A stretch of DNA of 64,000 nt, taken from the NCBI GenBank assembly GCA_002943765.1, contig PQWQ01000020.1:682001-746000 (forward strand), written 5' to 3'. Under the pieces are notes generated by a model. The model did not search any database, was not told the DNA's origin, and saw nothing but the letters and a program-made list of their open reading frames with translations. Positions 24,017 to 36,371 of this stretch are shown here, piece by piece. The first letter of the stretch is position 1. Every line of letters starts with the position of its first letter. Source of the stretch: Psoroptes ovis. Lineage: Eukaryota > Arthropoda > Arachnida > Sarcoptiformes > Psoroptidae. A program made the position numbers and the translations under genes.

Positions 24017-25667
24017 ATTTCACAATTATTTCAAACATTAATAATGTGCCTGACCACATATTGTTTTTGTTTCACTTTGGAATGTAATTATTAGCCACTT
24101 GAAAGGCCTTGAAAATGATCATTTGGATCATTCTCCACTGAGCAATCATCAATTTAAGACTACAATAAATTCAAATGTATTATAATTTGAACTTAAATTG
24201 AATTTTAAATTAAATATTTATGAATTTCATTAATTTTTTTCATTAATTCAAATATTTAAATATTTAATTTCTATAAAAATCTAGGTGATCATGTATTTAT
24301 ACATGGAGCCGCTGCAACACCAAGAGCATTGGTTCCCGTATTAGCTGAACATGGTAAAAAAAGCAATTTAAAAAATGTTCGAATCCATCATATACACACG
24401 GAAGGTGCTGCCGAATATAATGCACCCGAATGTGAAGGCATTTTTCGATCGAATTCATTGTTCACTGGTGGTAATTCAAGAGAACCAATCAATGCTGGAC
24501 GTGCAGATTTTACACCGATTTTCCTTGGTGATATACCGAAATTATTTTATCGTGGAATCATAAAACCAGATGTAGCAATGGTATCGATAACACCGGCTGA
24601 TGAACATGGTTATCATTCATTAGGTACATCATGTGATGTTGCACGTGCTGCATTAATGCATTCAAAACATATTATTGGACAAGTGAATAAACATTTACCA
24701 AGAACATTTGGACATACGGTCGTACATACATCACATTTCGATGCATTAGTCGATGGACATATCCCGTTGCCTGATCATGCACCAAAAAATTTGACTGATA
24801 CCGAAAAACGAATTGGACAATTGATTGCCGAAAATTTAGTTGAAGATGGTGCAACAATGCAAATGGGTATCGGTGCCATACCTGATGCTGTATTGGCTGA
24901 TTTAGTTAATCATAAAAATTTAGGAATTCATTCGGAAATGTTTTCGGATGGTGTTGTAGACCTTTGTAATAAAGGTAATATAATGACATTTGACAAGTTT
25001 TGAATTAAACTATTCAAATTCTCATCTGTTGCTTACTTTCGAATAGGTGTCGTTACAAATTCGGAAAAGAAATTGCAAACTGGTAGAATTACGGCATCAT
25101 TTTTGATTGGATCGAAAAAATTGTATGATTTCGTTGATAATAATCCATTCATTGTTATGTTGGGTATCGATTATGTTAATGATGAATTTAATATTGCACA
25201 AAATCCTAAAGTTACGGCCATCAATTCTTGTATTGAAGTTGATATTCTTGGCCAAGTTTGTGCTGATTCTATTGGCACCAGAGTTTATTCAGGTAAATTA
25301 TTCGGAGAAATTTTATAGAAAAGATAATGATTATTTTTTTGTAAAAAAAGGTTTCGGTGGACAAGTTGACTTTTTACGTGGTGCAGCCAAAGGTTTAGAT
25401 GGAAAGGGCAAAGCTATACTTGCAATGCCTTCAGTGACACGTAAAGGTGAATCAAAAATATCGATCAATCTGAAACCAGGTGCTGGTATTGTAACAACAC
25501 GTGCACATTTACATTATTTAGTCACTGAATATGGTATTGCACATTTGTTTGGCCGTAACTATCGACAACGTGCATATGCACTGATTCAGATTGCTCATCC
25601 AGATCATCGTGAAGCATTGGAACGTGGTGCATTCGAACGACTTAAATGCATGCCATCACCTGATTAA
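22732..25667 (+). CDS. 4-hydroxybutyrate CoA-transferase / acetyl-CoA hydrolase family
   Basis: Four exons (22732-22930, 24285-24974, 25047-25292, 25351-25667), all phase-1 junctions at Gly codons, give 483 residues. The N-terminus is basic and His/Leu-rich with no acidic residue in the first 19, which suits a mitochondrial presequence. The family I CoA-transferase fold is seen in two halves: the N-terminal half with DHVFIHGAAATPRAL and the C-terminal half with GIGAIPDAVL, the probable catalytic Glu in GIHSEMFSDGVVDL, and the oxyanion loop GFGGQVDFLRGA. The end, REALERGAF, is typical of the hydrolase/transferase group. The enzyme would move CoA between acetyl-CoA and another carboxylate such as 4-hydroxybutyrate or propionate. 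Its introns show it is an established nuclear gene. Substrate is not deducible here. Confidence 0.87.
22931..24284 (+). other. Long first intron of the CoA-transferase gene
   Basis: At 1354 nt this is about twenty times the usual intron length in the window. It contains CA- and TG-dinucleotide runs (about 23081-23094 and 23993-24015) and an AT-rich palindromic stretch near 23310-23340. No internal exon was found. Confidence 0.7.
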
Positions 25668-26148
25668 ATATTTTTTAATTTATCCTGATTATTATCGTTG
25701 TTATCTAACATTCAAAATCATAATATATGCTTATGCACAATATAAACATTGTTTAAGAAAAAAAAATTTAAATTGAATTGATAAATAGCCTGAGAACGAG
25801 TCAAAGATTCACATTTTTCTAATAAAAAATTTCAAATGAAAGGTAAACAAATAAAAGACTTATACATTTTTTGATATTAACAATATTGTGCAATGATTAT
25901 ATATTTTGATATAAATATTTTACAAATTAATTAATTAAAAATCACATTTTAATGAAAATTTTGTTGAAGTTTACATCAGGAGAAATTCAAAATTACTGTG
26001 ACACTGGCGCCGTCTATCGGTGACGATTGCAAATTGTTCACAATATCTATCAGCTGTTTCGAATTTTCTTTTGAAATTCTTTTTGAATTGACAAAAATTG
26101 ATGTTTTGATTTAAATTGCAATTGTGATCATTTGATCACTGATGAAAA
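25668..26148. other. Spacer and SCAPER promoter
   Basis: AT-rich. It includes GGCGCCGTCTAT at 26006-26017 and CAGCTGT at 26051-26057, about 95-140 nt before the SCAPER start codon. Confidence 0.45.
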
Positions 26149-29100
26149 ATGGTCAAATCACTTGATTCCTCGAGCATTAATTATCGTACACGTTCAATTT
26201 CATTGGGACGTAGTGAAATTGTCCAGAATAAAATTGATAATGAAGATAATATTTCAATAATAAAAATACGAAATGAGCATTCGAAAAATAATGAAAGACA
26301 TTCTCGATATTGGACATTTTTATTTGATCATTTAAATCGTATTGTTGATGAAATGTATCAAAATTGTGAAGAAGATGAATCAATTGATGAATGTCGTGAA
26401 GTGATATTGAATTTACAAAATCATATACGTGATTTTGAATCATTAATTGAGTGGGTAAAATTGAATAAAGATTTTGAAACAACACCACAACGTCCTAGTT
26501 CAGTATCATGGGAAGTACGTAAGCGTTTACCAGAAAAATCCTTATTTTCTTGCTATTTGAATGAAGAAAAAGGTATTAACTTTGAGCATTTTATATTTCA
26601 ATTCCCCTGTTTAATCATGCCATTTCCTCCTTTTTTCAGTGTTGAATTCGATTAAAAATGAGGAAATTTCAACTATGAATCAACAAATGGACTTCAATAA
26701 TAATAATAATGATAATAGAGTAATGTCCAATTCGATTGGTGATGATTATGGGATTTGTATGGACAATAGCATTTCTAATCACAATAATAAAAGTATGCCA
26801 AATATGAAATATCTTCCAGATCATAATGATGACGATAATAATGATGATGATCAAGGTTTTAAAATGGTCACCAATAATCATGGTCGTCGAAATCGACAAC
26901 GTAACAAAGTGGCTGAATTGAAAATAATTGATAATCATTGCATCAGTGATAATTATTCGAATAACAGCAGCAATTACAATGATCGAATAGAAAATAATTC
27001 GAATATAAATGGTAATGTTATCATCGGTGATAATCGTGCACCATGTCGTGTACTGAAACTGCATGAAAAATTCTCATCACCATCCCGGCGACGACAATTC
27101 GACCAGTCGGATACGTTGAAAAAACAAGAACAAAAACAAGCGAAAGCACAAGAAGCAAGAGAGAAATTGCTGGAAAAAAGAGGTGAAAAATTCAAAGATA
27201 TTTTCAAAAAAGTTGAAGAAATTCGGCAACAAAAAGAAGAACAACAAATACAGATGCGGTTGTCGATGGAAATGCGACTGCAGAAAGCCGGTGAAAAACG
27301 GCAAGAACAATTGAATAAAATCGTTCGAAAAGCACATGATGAAGATGAAAAAGTAAGTGAAATATTGTTCATCAATTCGCTTGAAGCGGATACGAAAAAA
27401 CATGAAATTTTCAGTAAAGAAAAAGTACATGAATCACGAATGCAAGATTTGCAAGAAGAACGTCAACGAAAGCTCGAAGAAAAAGCAACGAAAGAAAAAG
27501 CGTTCGAAGAACGCCGTAAAGCTATCGAAGCTGAAAAACAGGCTCGAATTGAAAAGTTGAAAGAACAAAGAAAACTAAAAGTAATGAAAATACAAAAACA
27601 ATTTCAAGATAAAAAAAAAGAACGTTTGGAATTGGCTTTCCAGAAAGAATTGGATCGAAAATCGAAAATATCGGCACTAAATGCTTTGTTAGCGGCTGAA
27701 AAAGAAGAATTACAGAAAAAAATCTTGGCCAAACAAGAAGAAAGTAAACGGCGACATGAAGAAAATATGGAACAAATACGACAAAAAGCATTAGAATTAT
27801 CGGTGAAAAAATCATCGAATGCTACGAATGATGATGTGTTAGTATGTGTACCATATGATACTACAAAAATGTGTCAACTATGTAAAATATTGATTAAATC
27901 TGAAGTTTATTTGATTGGTCATTTACGAGGTAAAAAACATAATGATGCTGTTATTGAACAAAATAATGGACGTATTCCTTCCACTCAAGAATTGGAAAAT
28001 TTTAATCTTAAATACATTGTTGATTATGCACAAACATTGAATGATAATTCCACTAATAATAATAATGATGATTTATTATTACAAGATTGTGATAATGAAA
28101 AATTGTTGCAGGCGAAAAAGAAATCGAAAAAATTGAAACAAAAATTGCTGAAAAAATCAATGGAATTTGAAAACAATTTCAATTTATACGAAGATATTAA
28201 ACCATATGAAATCAATGTTACGAATAGCAATAATAATCAGCATAAATCACTTATGAAATTAATCAAAGATTTGAATGTAATGAATTCAAATGATAAAATC
28301 ATTGGACAATGGCCATCGAATATGGTGCATAATTTCGAACGAATCATATTGGAATTGGATAAATTATTTGCTCGAAATTTTCATTCGATAATCATGTTTC
28401 ACCGCAATAATGGCTTGTGTTTATTAACGAAAATCTTGTCCAGAATTCTGCAAAGTACATCCGAGCGACGAACATCGTTGACAGATAATGCTAATAATCG
28501 ATTAATCAGCATGTATTGTCGACTATTATTATGTTATGCTGATAACCACCAGCTACAACGTAATGATTTTCGTGTTTGTAGATATTTTTTCCGTTCACAG
28601 AATATTCTAATTGTTCAAGAAATATTTTATCATCGTCTTAATGTAAGTCTATTGTTCTACAGAATGTGAATTGATTTTAATCCTTTCTTATTTTGTTTCT
28701 ATCATTCAGCTATGTGTCAATTCTACCACATCAAGCTCGACGACATATTTATATGATTCTGTTATCGGGTCATTGTGTGAACTATTTTCAATGTCATTCG
28801 ATAAGATATTTGATCATTATTCAACCCAGACATTCGTTTCTAATGAGGATAATAATAACAGTGATGATAATATTGATGAATCTCCACAATTTATGCGTAC
28901 ACATATCAAAGAGATAATCAAGTTTGTTTTCCAGCAATCAATTAGATGAATAGATTAACTCCAATAATTTTTCATTTCAGTTATTTAGTACTGATTGGTG
29001 TTGTTGATAAACTATCAATGATTCTTCAATCTTATCGTGGTTCAATCAATGAATTACCCAAGCAATCATTGTTTATTAAGCAAATAATTAAATTTCTAAG

Positions 29101-30083
29101 TTCATTGGCTAAATTGCTGATATTATCATCTCATTCAGATGTTGAAAATGACACAAATAATCATTCTAATAATTCTTCACATGGGAAACATGATGGAACA
29201 CAATTCATGTTAACGCTGAAAGTTACCCAACTATGTGGAATCGTATCATTGCTTTATGGGTTATTGTTACATACCGGTACACCGGTACGTGGTGAAAAGC
29301 AGCCATTATCGGTACCGGATCATACCCTAAATGTTACATTGGAAATGATAAAATTTTTCAATTATTTACTATTAATCGATGTTAATTTGATACAGGTAAT
29401 TTGATTACAATGAATGAATTTCATTCAAATTGAATAATCATTCATTAATCTTATCTCAGTCTATATTAGGAAGTGAAGGACTTTCATTGCAAATAAGACA
29501 TATTTGCAGTTATTTGCTATGGTATTGTTCACATTATAACAATAATTCAGATTTATTGAATGAAGTGATATTATTCATTGGAAATTTCGTTGTTTTAAAC
29601 AATGATAATCAAGTAAGTCTCGTAAGCATGTTTATTTTATTTAAATCAACCAATTTGTCTGCCTTTTTTGATCGATTAGACCCTATTACAATCAGGACAA
29701 AGACCAACAGTGGTGCAACAATTATGTTCATTATCATTTGATTATTTTAGTGAAGAAAAGCTGAAAAATGTTCTATTTCCAACACTGATAGCATGCTGTT
29801 ATGATAATGATCATAATTTAAACATTTTGAAACAAGAAATGTCGACCACAATGTTGACGAAATATATTGAACATGAAATAACTGATCAACAAATGAAACA
29901 ATTGAATTCTGACGAACAATTTGAGAATAAATGTAATTATTGTATTATATTTTTAAAATATTTCAATTTCGACCATTTTTTTTCAATAATTACCTGGCAG
30001 TAAGCAAACGATGGTCATTGATGATCAGATTTCCCAAGTGCAAATGGATTGATGCTAAAATTTATTTTGAAAATTTCAATTAA
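26149..30083 (+). CDS. SCAPER: SCAPER (S-phase cyclin A-associated protein in the ER)
   Basis: Seven exons: 26149-26572, 26640-28642, 28710-28921, 28981-29395, 29460-29612, 29680-29932 and 30001-30083, giving about 1180 residues. The N-terminal domain reads RYWTFLFDHLNRIVDEMYQN and ESLIEWVKLNKDFE, as in SCAPER. A 260-residue Lys/Glu/Arg/Gln-rich coiled coil follows, then a U1-like C2H2 finger (CQLCKILI, then HLRGKKH). The C-terminal helical domain has VGVVDKLS-type text (YLVLIGVVDKLSMIL), LGSEGLSLQIRHICSYLL and NVLFPTLIACCYDND. The last small exon encodes RFPKCKWIDAKIYFENF, matching the family's final RFP-W-AK-FF pattern; this supports splicing at 29932/30001 rather than the longer open frame. 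The long exon 2 also carries an Asn/Asp-rich insert absent from vertebrates. Confidence 0.9.
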
Positions 30084-30243
30084 CACGTTCCACCGGTATT
30101 TTCAAATGTGTATATAAAACTAAATTTGAAAATGTTTTTGTTTTACTATTTTTTATTTATCAATTTTTTTTTTTAGATTTTAGATTTAACAAACACACCT
30201 GGGGCCGATACACACTCATCAATTACAGTTTTAAAATTAAATT
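30084..30243. other. Convergent 3' ends of SCAPER and ANT
   Basis: Only 160 nt separate the two stop codons, so the 3' UTRs probably overlap. A T-run (about 30163-30174) lies inside. Confidence 0.5.
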
Positions 30244-31280
30244 TTACACAATAAGAGCCTTAATTTCATCGTAAAGTACCAATACGAATGCACCACCAGT
30301 ACCACGGAATACATTGGATAATGCACCTTTGAAGAATGCTTTCGGTCCTTCAGTACGAGCGATTGTTACCCAACAATGAGCGGTATTTTTGTACATTCTT
30401 TCATTTACAGCCAAACCAGATTGCATCATCATACGACGACGTACAGTATCGAATGGATAAGAGATAATACCTGAAATGGTTGTCACCACTTGAGCAATCA
30501 TCCATGAAATAACGATTGGTGTATTTTTCGGATCAGGTAACATTCCTTTTGCAGTATCGAAGAAACCAAAGTATGCGGCACGATAAATGATGATACCTAT
30601 TAACAAATATTCAACAAAAATAATTCATAATCAGTATAATTGAATTCAATGTTATTGATAAAAACTTCACCTTGAACAGAGACACTGAAACCACGATATA
30701 AACCGATTAAACCATCACTTTTGAAAACTTTAATAAGACAATCACCAAGACCTTTGAATTGTCTTTCGTTTGGTCCTTTACCAATATCAGCAGCAAGACG
30801 TGTACGAGCGAAATCAAGTGGATATACAAAACAAAGTGATGATGCACCAGCAGCACCGCCTGAAGCTAAATTGCCGGCAAAATATCGCCAAAATTGTTTC
30901 TTCTTATCGACACCATCCAAAAATAATTGTTTGAATTTATCTTTAAATGCGAAATTCAAAGCTTGTGTTGGGAAATAACGAATAACATTGGCCAGATTGC
31001 CTCTCCACAGTGAAAGAAAACCTTGTTCTTTTGGTATACGTACAAATGCATCGATGATACCTGTGAGTTTAAATGAAAATTTATTGTATGAATTAAGCTA
31101 AGAAAAACAACTCAAATTCAAACCTTTGTATCGTTGGTCTTCGGCAATTTGTTTGGATGCATGTTGTACTTGCAATAAAAGTTTAACACGTTCAATAGGT
31201 GCAACAGCAGTTTTTGAGATTGCAGCTGAAATACCACCGGCAATGAAATCCTTGGCGAATGATGTAGCGTCAAATGGCAT
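30244..31280 (-). CDS. ANT: ADP/ATP translocase (mitochondrial carrier)
   Basis: Three coding exons, complement(31124-31280), (30671-31060) and (30244-30596), give 299 residues, the normal length. All three mitochondrial-carrier repeats are present: TAVAPIERVKLLLQVQ, YPLDFARTRLAADIG and YPFDTVRRRMMMQSG, each with the PxD/E-x-x-K/R signature. RRRMMM is diagnostic of nucleotide translocases. It exchanges matrix ATP for cytosolic ADP across the inner membrane. The N-terminus (MPFDATSFAKDFIAGGISAA) begins directly at the carrier fold with no presequence, as expected. A 5' UTR intron probably lies upstream: acceptor TTGTTTTAG ending at 31318 and donor GTAACT starting at 31509, with the first exon beginning near 31510. 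Confidence 0.95.
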
Positions 31281-31317
31281 TTTCGAATATTTAATTTAGA
31301 TTCAAATATTTTTGATT

Positions 31318-31509
31318 CTAAAACAAATTAAAACAAGGAAAATTTGGAACAAATTTACGGAACTTTTTTTCACTAAAAACCCAATGTGGTGTGTTTGTTT
31401 GTTTGATTTCAATTCGAAGATGATTCTAAATATGAAAAATGTATGTATGAAAATCGAATTTAAATTAAACAAATTTATTTTTATCAAAATAATTTGTCTT
31501 TATAGTTAC
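31318..31509 (-). other. Probable 5' UTR intron of ANT
   Basis: Read on the minus strand, AAG/GTAACTAT opens at 31509 and TTTGTTTTAG closes at 31318. The downstream exon reaches the ATG after 37 nt. A TATATATAAA-like sequence (about 31553-31566) sits just upstream of the predicted first exon. Confidence 0.55.
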
Positions 31510-31549
31510 CTTCAAAATTAACAGCAGAATAACCAGAAGACTTGTGTTT

Positions 31550-31567
31550 ATAATTTATATATAAATG
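31550..31567 (-). promoter_or_regulatory. TATA-like box upstream of ANT
   Basis: On the minus strand the sequence reads TTTATATATAAATTATAAAC, a strong TATA match at a plausible distance from the inferred first exon. In an AT-rich genome such a match can arise by chance. Confidence 0.3.
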
Positions 31568-32740
31568 TGTTGTTCAAATAACATCAACAACAACCGGTGG
31601 CGGAAAGGACAGATAATTTCTTTTAAAGACTCTTAGCTGTGCTGTGTTGTGAACTTTTAAATATAATGAAATACACACACATGAACGCTTACTAAGCATT
31701 GAACATATATTGATATATACACATTGAAACACGTTGTTGAAGGGCATTCAGTGTCATTCTCAAATTTTTCAATGATTTCAAAGTGAGTAGCTTTAATATG
31801 AACGTATAGTTTTCTCTTCCATTTAAATGTAATGGTGGTTCGAATATTAAATATTAGCTGAAAAATAGCTAACAGCTAGCCAATCAACCAGCCAACCAAC
31901 AAACCACCAGCCATACAACCTCCAGCTAAATGTTATTACCAACAATATTTCAAATTTTGCAAATTTTAAATTGACTGAATGATGATGATATGGATAATAA
32001 TAACATTGAAATTTTTGTATTTTCAACAAATTCCGATCATGCGCTTCTTCGAAAATATTGTTTTCAAATCGAATAATTAAATCTTATGATCAATTTTTGC
32101 TGGTATTCAATTAATTAAGATTTTAGATTTTCGAAAATAATCCTTGTGATTTGCCACAATTGTTAATGAATATTGAGCCTTTGGATCGATTGAAGAAATC
32201 AGCTGATTTCGATTATTTAATCAGCATTCGAAATTCGAGTCAAATTTTTTAACCGAATCAAACAATGTAAATATGATCATGACCTAAATAATTTCTTAAT
32301 TCAAAACAATTGACTTAATTTCCTTGATTTTTTGTTTTTCTTAGGAAGAATAATTCTTTATTAAAGGATAAATTGTTAAAATTCTAAAAATCATTTATTC
32401 AGCATAAAGAATATGAATGAATGAATGAATAAGACGGTAAAAATTTTCTGGCCATAATCCAGTAATGAAAAAAAATCTTTTAATTTGTGATAACAGAAGC
32501 TCAAATTCGTCAGAGAGAAAAACAAAGAACTTTTAAAAATAAGTTTGTGTTATTATTGTTTTTGAATGTCAAAGCAACATATGATCTTTTATTCATTGTT
32601 TCAACGATCATAGATGACATTTATCGACCGATTCTCATTCGAATTCATTAACAAAATGTATTATTCAAGTTTATGAGGGAAAATGATATGACATATGATA
32701 TATCATATGAAATGATATATCAAATAATGTTTTCTGCATT
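31568..32740. other. Intergenic, nothing recognised
   Basis: AT-rich sequence between ANT and the COMM-like gene, with a short CCAGC/CCAAC-rich stretch near 31875-31925. No coding evidence. Confidence 0.4.
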
Positions 32741-33520
32741 TCATTTTGCTGAAATTGATTTGAACAATTGTTGAGATATTTTATCCATTTCCAAGTGGAT
32801 GCTTTTCATCTGTTCATGGCTCAAAATGAATGATAAATGATCATCGGATGATGATGATCGATTTTTGTTGACATCAAAATTCGAATTCTTTACTCGTAAA
32901 TTTAAACAATATTCATTCGTACCATCCGTTATTATCCTTTGTTCACATTCAACGCTTTCAACTTGGGGCATTGTTTCTATTTTGGAAGCCATAAAAGCAT
33001 AAAAGAAGCAAGTATTAAATGGCCAAAATTTCAAGATGAAAAATGGTACCTTGTATTAGTTTATTATCATTGAATTTCATAGTCGATAAATTACGGATTA
33101 TTGATAATTTTAAAAGGTCGTAATCAGGTGATAATATCGATGATAATTTCGCATCAATTTCGCGCATTGTTTCCGCATTAATATCATTTAAAACACAGTA
33201 ATAATTCATTTGATGTATAAACTTGAATATCGGAGCAAAAAGAAATTAGAAAATTTTTCTTAGAAATAAGAATCATACTAACTTGTTGAATCATATCTAA
33301 ACAATTCATATGGAATTTTCTTTGACAAAAATAAATTAATTCTTTTGGTATAGCTATGAATGTACCATAATTTTTCTCACGCAAAATTCGCAAGAATTTT
33401 TTGACATTTTTATCTAAAATTTCCTTTTGACATTCTTCCTAAAAAATAGCGAAAGGATTAAATGTGATAAACTTTGCAAATGTCAAAATGTTATTTGCTT
33501 AATACCTTTTCAGTCCGCAT
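32741..33520 (-). CDS. COMM-domain-containing-like protein
   Basis: Four exons read leftward: complement(33506-33520), (33283-33438), (33050-33221) and (32741-32976). All have matching phase, giving 192 residues, which fits the 170-200 of COMMD proteins. The N-terminal two thirds are helical (KKFLRILREKNYGTFIAIPK, then REIDAKLSSILS). The C-terminal 80 residues fit a COMM domain: MPQVESVECEQRIITDGT resembles the Pro-x-hydrophobic-x-x-Val-x-Trp entry strand, and LSFILSHEQMKSIHLEMDKI the final strand and helix. The usual Trp is replaced by Glu-Cys. COMMD3 seems closest from memory, but identity is low. COMMD proteins form the Commander complex in endosomal recycling. The first coding exon is only five codons (MRTEK), so the start is less certain. 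Confidence 0.55.
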
Positions 33521-34017
33521 GGTGTCCAGATTTTTGAACCCAAGATCCAAAATAATTTGAGATTAAATAAATCTATCAAGTAAATATTTGGAAGAAATTT
33601 AAAACCAAAATAAATTTAAAGTCGTCCTATATGAACAGTACTTTATTAAAAATTCTATGGAAAATGGAAAAGTTTCGAGGAAATTTTTTTCTTTTTTTGC
33701 CCATTGTTTTTGCCAGGTTTTGAGCAGTGTTTTCAGAAAAATACAAATACAACACAACACAACGCGAATCATTTTCCTCGTAAGTAAAAAAAATAATTTT
33801 TTCGGAAACATCTCAGAAATTTTTTTTGAAAAAAAAAAAATTGAATTTAAATTTTTCATCAAATTGCGGGAAATCTGAAATTCTGAATTTCAATCCACTG
33901 GTTTCATCGATATATTTGTGCCTAACCACAAGATTTTAATTTTGCTGACATTCTCAAGTTATTTTTAAAAAATTGCCACAATTCTGTTATTTAATGCATT
34001 CACGTAGCTGAATCACT
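33521..34017. other. Divergent spacer between COMM-like and BED genes
   Basis: The two start codons are about 500 nt apart, so the promoter region is shared. The stretch is unusually rich in A- and T-runs (33680-33850). No coding evidence; the overlapping ORFs on both strands at 33599-33878 are composed of homopolymers. Confidence 0.4.
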
Positions 34018-36125
34018 ATGGATAAAAATCTTGAGGTGATCACCTTATTTAATTTAATGTTTGAGAATCTTTGACTAATTCTTTGATTCTTTCGTATTCA
34101 ATTTTCAACCAGATAAAACTCGAAGATATTCAACATGGTCATAATATGATTGATGAAAACATTATTCTTAATAATAATAATAGCAATGGTGAAATTGTAT
34201 CAATCAACCACAACAACAATAATAATGATTGTGATGATGAAGATGATGATGATGAAACTAAACAAAATTTACAATTAGAATTGATTAATGTTAAAAATCA
34301 TTTTGATCAAAATAATTGTGAATATTTACGTGATGCAGACGTAATGATTGAAAATGATAATTTAAAAAAAGAACTAACATCAACACAGGAAAAATTCTCG
34401 GTTATGCAATCATTAGTACAACATCAATCCAAATTGATTGAACTGTTATTGCGTTTAGATATGATTAAATCTGTAGATGAACCAGATAGACGTGAAATCG
34501 ATGATCTACAACGTAAAATACAACTATGTTTCAGTTTGATCGATGAATGCAATATTAAATTTAGTGAATTAACCAATGAACGACGAAGAGTGTTGATAAT
34601 TGAAGATAATGATACTCGTGAGTTTTGTTGAAATTTCATTTTATCAAAATTCTGATTTCAAAACAATACTAATTTCAAACATTACAATAGCACCGCCGCC
34701 AAAAATCGAAAAACGTGCTGCAATATGGAATCATTTCACTGTGTTAGATGATCAAGAAGGTGAAAAAAATGTCGAATGTAATTATTGTGGAAAATGTTTC
34801 GCTCATCGTAATATGAATGCAAGCAAATGTCGTGACCATATCAATGATAAATGCGACCAGGCACCAGATGAAATCAAAACAGCAAAACCACGAAAATATT
34901 CAAATCCTTCTCCAAATGGTTCGAAATATACGGTTTGGAATTATTTTATTAATTCAATGAAAGATGGCAAAGCAACGATTAATTGTATATTTTGTGGTAA
35001 GCATTATTTGTTGAAAATTTTCAACAATGAACAATGTCAATCAATGTATGATTAACAAAATATCTAGGAATCGAATATTCATCACGTAATGCTACAAAAT
35101 GTCGAGAGCATTTAGCATTCAAATGTCGTAAAATTGGTGAAGATGTTCGAATGGAAATGAGATCAACGTTCAGCCAAGAATATATCAATTCCTACAATAA
35201 ACAGAAACGTTCTACAATATGGGAGCATTTTTGCATCATAAACGATGATGGTTTGTTGATCTAGATTGTCTTGAGATTCAATAATCACTTTTAATTTTTT
35301 CCCATCAATGAAAACTAGATAAAACTGTCATACAATGTATTTATTGTTGTATGAATTATGCTAATAAAAATGCAACAAAATGTCGTGAACATCTGCTGGA
35401 AAGATGTGATAAAATACCGATAAACATACGGCACAAGATAAATAATTCATTTTTTGAATCACCATTAAAAACATGGACCCAAATCAAAATACCAATATGG
35501 AAACATTTTTCAATGGTCACACTGAACGGTATGTACTTGTCAAAGATGTTTGATTTAGGATTGTATTTTCAATTATTCATTATTATCAACAATAGGCCGA
35601 CGACAATATCAATGTAATTATTGTCAAAAAATATATTCATCAAAAAATGTAACAAAATTTCGTTTACATTTACTGTATAAATGTGACCAAATACCTGATG
35701 ATGTCCGGACATTCATCAATATTGAAATGTCCAGATCAACACTTAAAACAGATGATGATGATGATGAAGATGAAAATGTTTATGAATATGAAACACGTTA
35801 TTTGAAAGATGAAGATGATGATGATGAAGAAGAAGAGGAAGAGGTGATCGATGATGATAATGATAATAATCATCATCAAAATGATCATAGCCATAACGAT
35901 AGTAACAATTACGCTGCACAATATGATATGAAACACATCCATAACACTAATAATATAAATGAATCATTACAAAATAATAATAATAATCCACCTGGTAATA
36001 TAATACAGATTGATGATCAACATAATAATTATGGTCAACATAATGAACAAAGCATCATCAAAGATGATATAGCCAATCATACTCGTTCATCATTAAGATG
36101 CTTCAAGCGGAAAAGATTTGAATAA
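34018..36125 (+). CDS. Four-module BED-type zinc-finger protein
   Basis: Six exons: 34018-34035, 34113-34617, 34691-34996, 35068-35250, 35319-35528 and 35596-36125, giving 583 residues. The first exon is six codons. Residues of about 50-175 form an acidic region and coiled coil (NDNLKKELTSTQEKFSVMQ). Four BED-like modules follow, each with an aromatic lead (AAIWNHF, YTVWNYF, STIWEHF, IPIWKHF) and a C-x2-C ... H-x4-C finger: CNYC/HINDKC, CIFC/HLAFKC, CIYC/HLLERC, CNYC/HLLYKC. All introns inside the module region are phase 1. The last 130 residues are Asp/Glu- then Asn/His-rich, ending in a basic CFKRKRF. BED fingers bind DNA and are common in chromatin-boundary proteins and hAT transposases. 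No transposase domain is seen, so a nuclear DNA-binding protein is more likely. Confidence 0.75.
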
Positions 36126-36371
36126 TTAATTTGATAATTCCAATTATTTGAAATAGAAGAAATTGTTTATTTTTCCGATCCTTGATTCATCCGAAATATA
36201 AATATTTATATAAAATTATTATAAATTTTTGTTTTTCGAAAAAATGATTATTTCATTTGTGTAAAATAATGATCAAGAATACATCTGAAGGATTTTAGTT
36301 TTTTCAATGGATTTCAATATTCTTCTCTTCCAGTTTACACTGTGATTGATCAAAATTAGCAAGTCAATTGA

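Noticed and set aside
22732..25667. Recent bacterial transfer of the CoA-transferase
   Set aside because: The gene has three spliceosomal introns, base composition like its neighbours and a presequence-like N-terminus. The family also exists in many eukaryotes.
26669..27815. Minus-strand ORFs opposite SCAPER
   Set aside because: They are mirror frames of the GAA/AAA-rich coiled-coil exon, made of Phe/Leu/Ile/Ser runs. The plus strand carries the SCAPER protein.
29933..30003. Unspliced C-terminus of SCAPER ending in IITWQ
   Set aside because: A good GTAATT/GGCAG intron leads to a small exon whose RFP-W-AK-FF text matches the family end.
35736..35942. Ile-rich minus-strand ORF
   Set aside because: It is the reverse of GAT/GAA triplets that encode the acidic tail of the BED protein.
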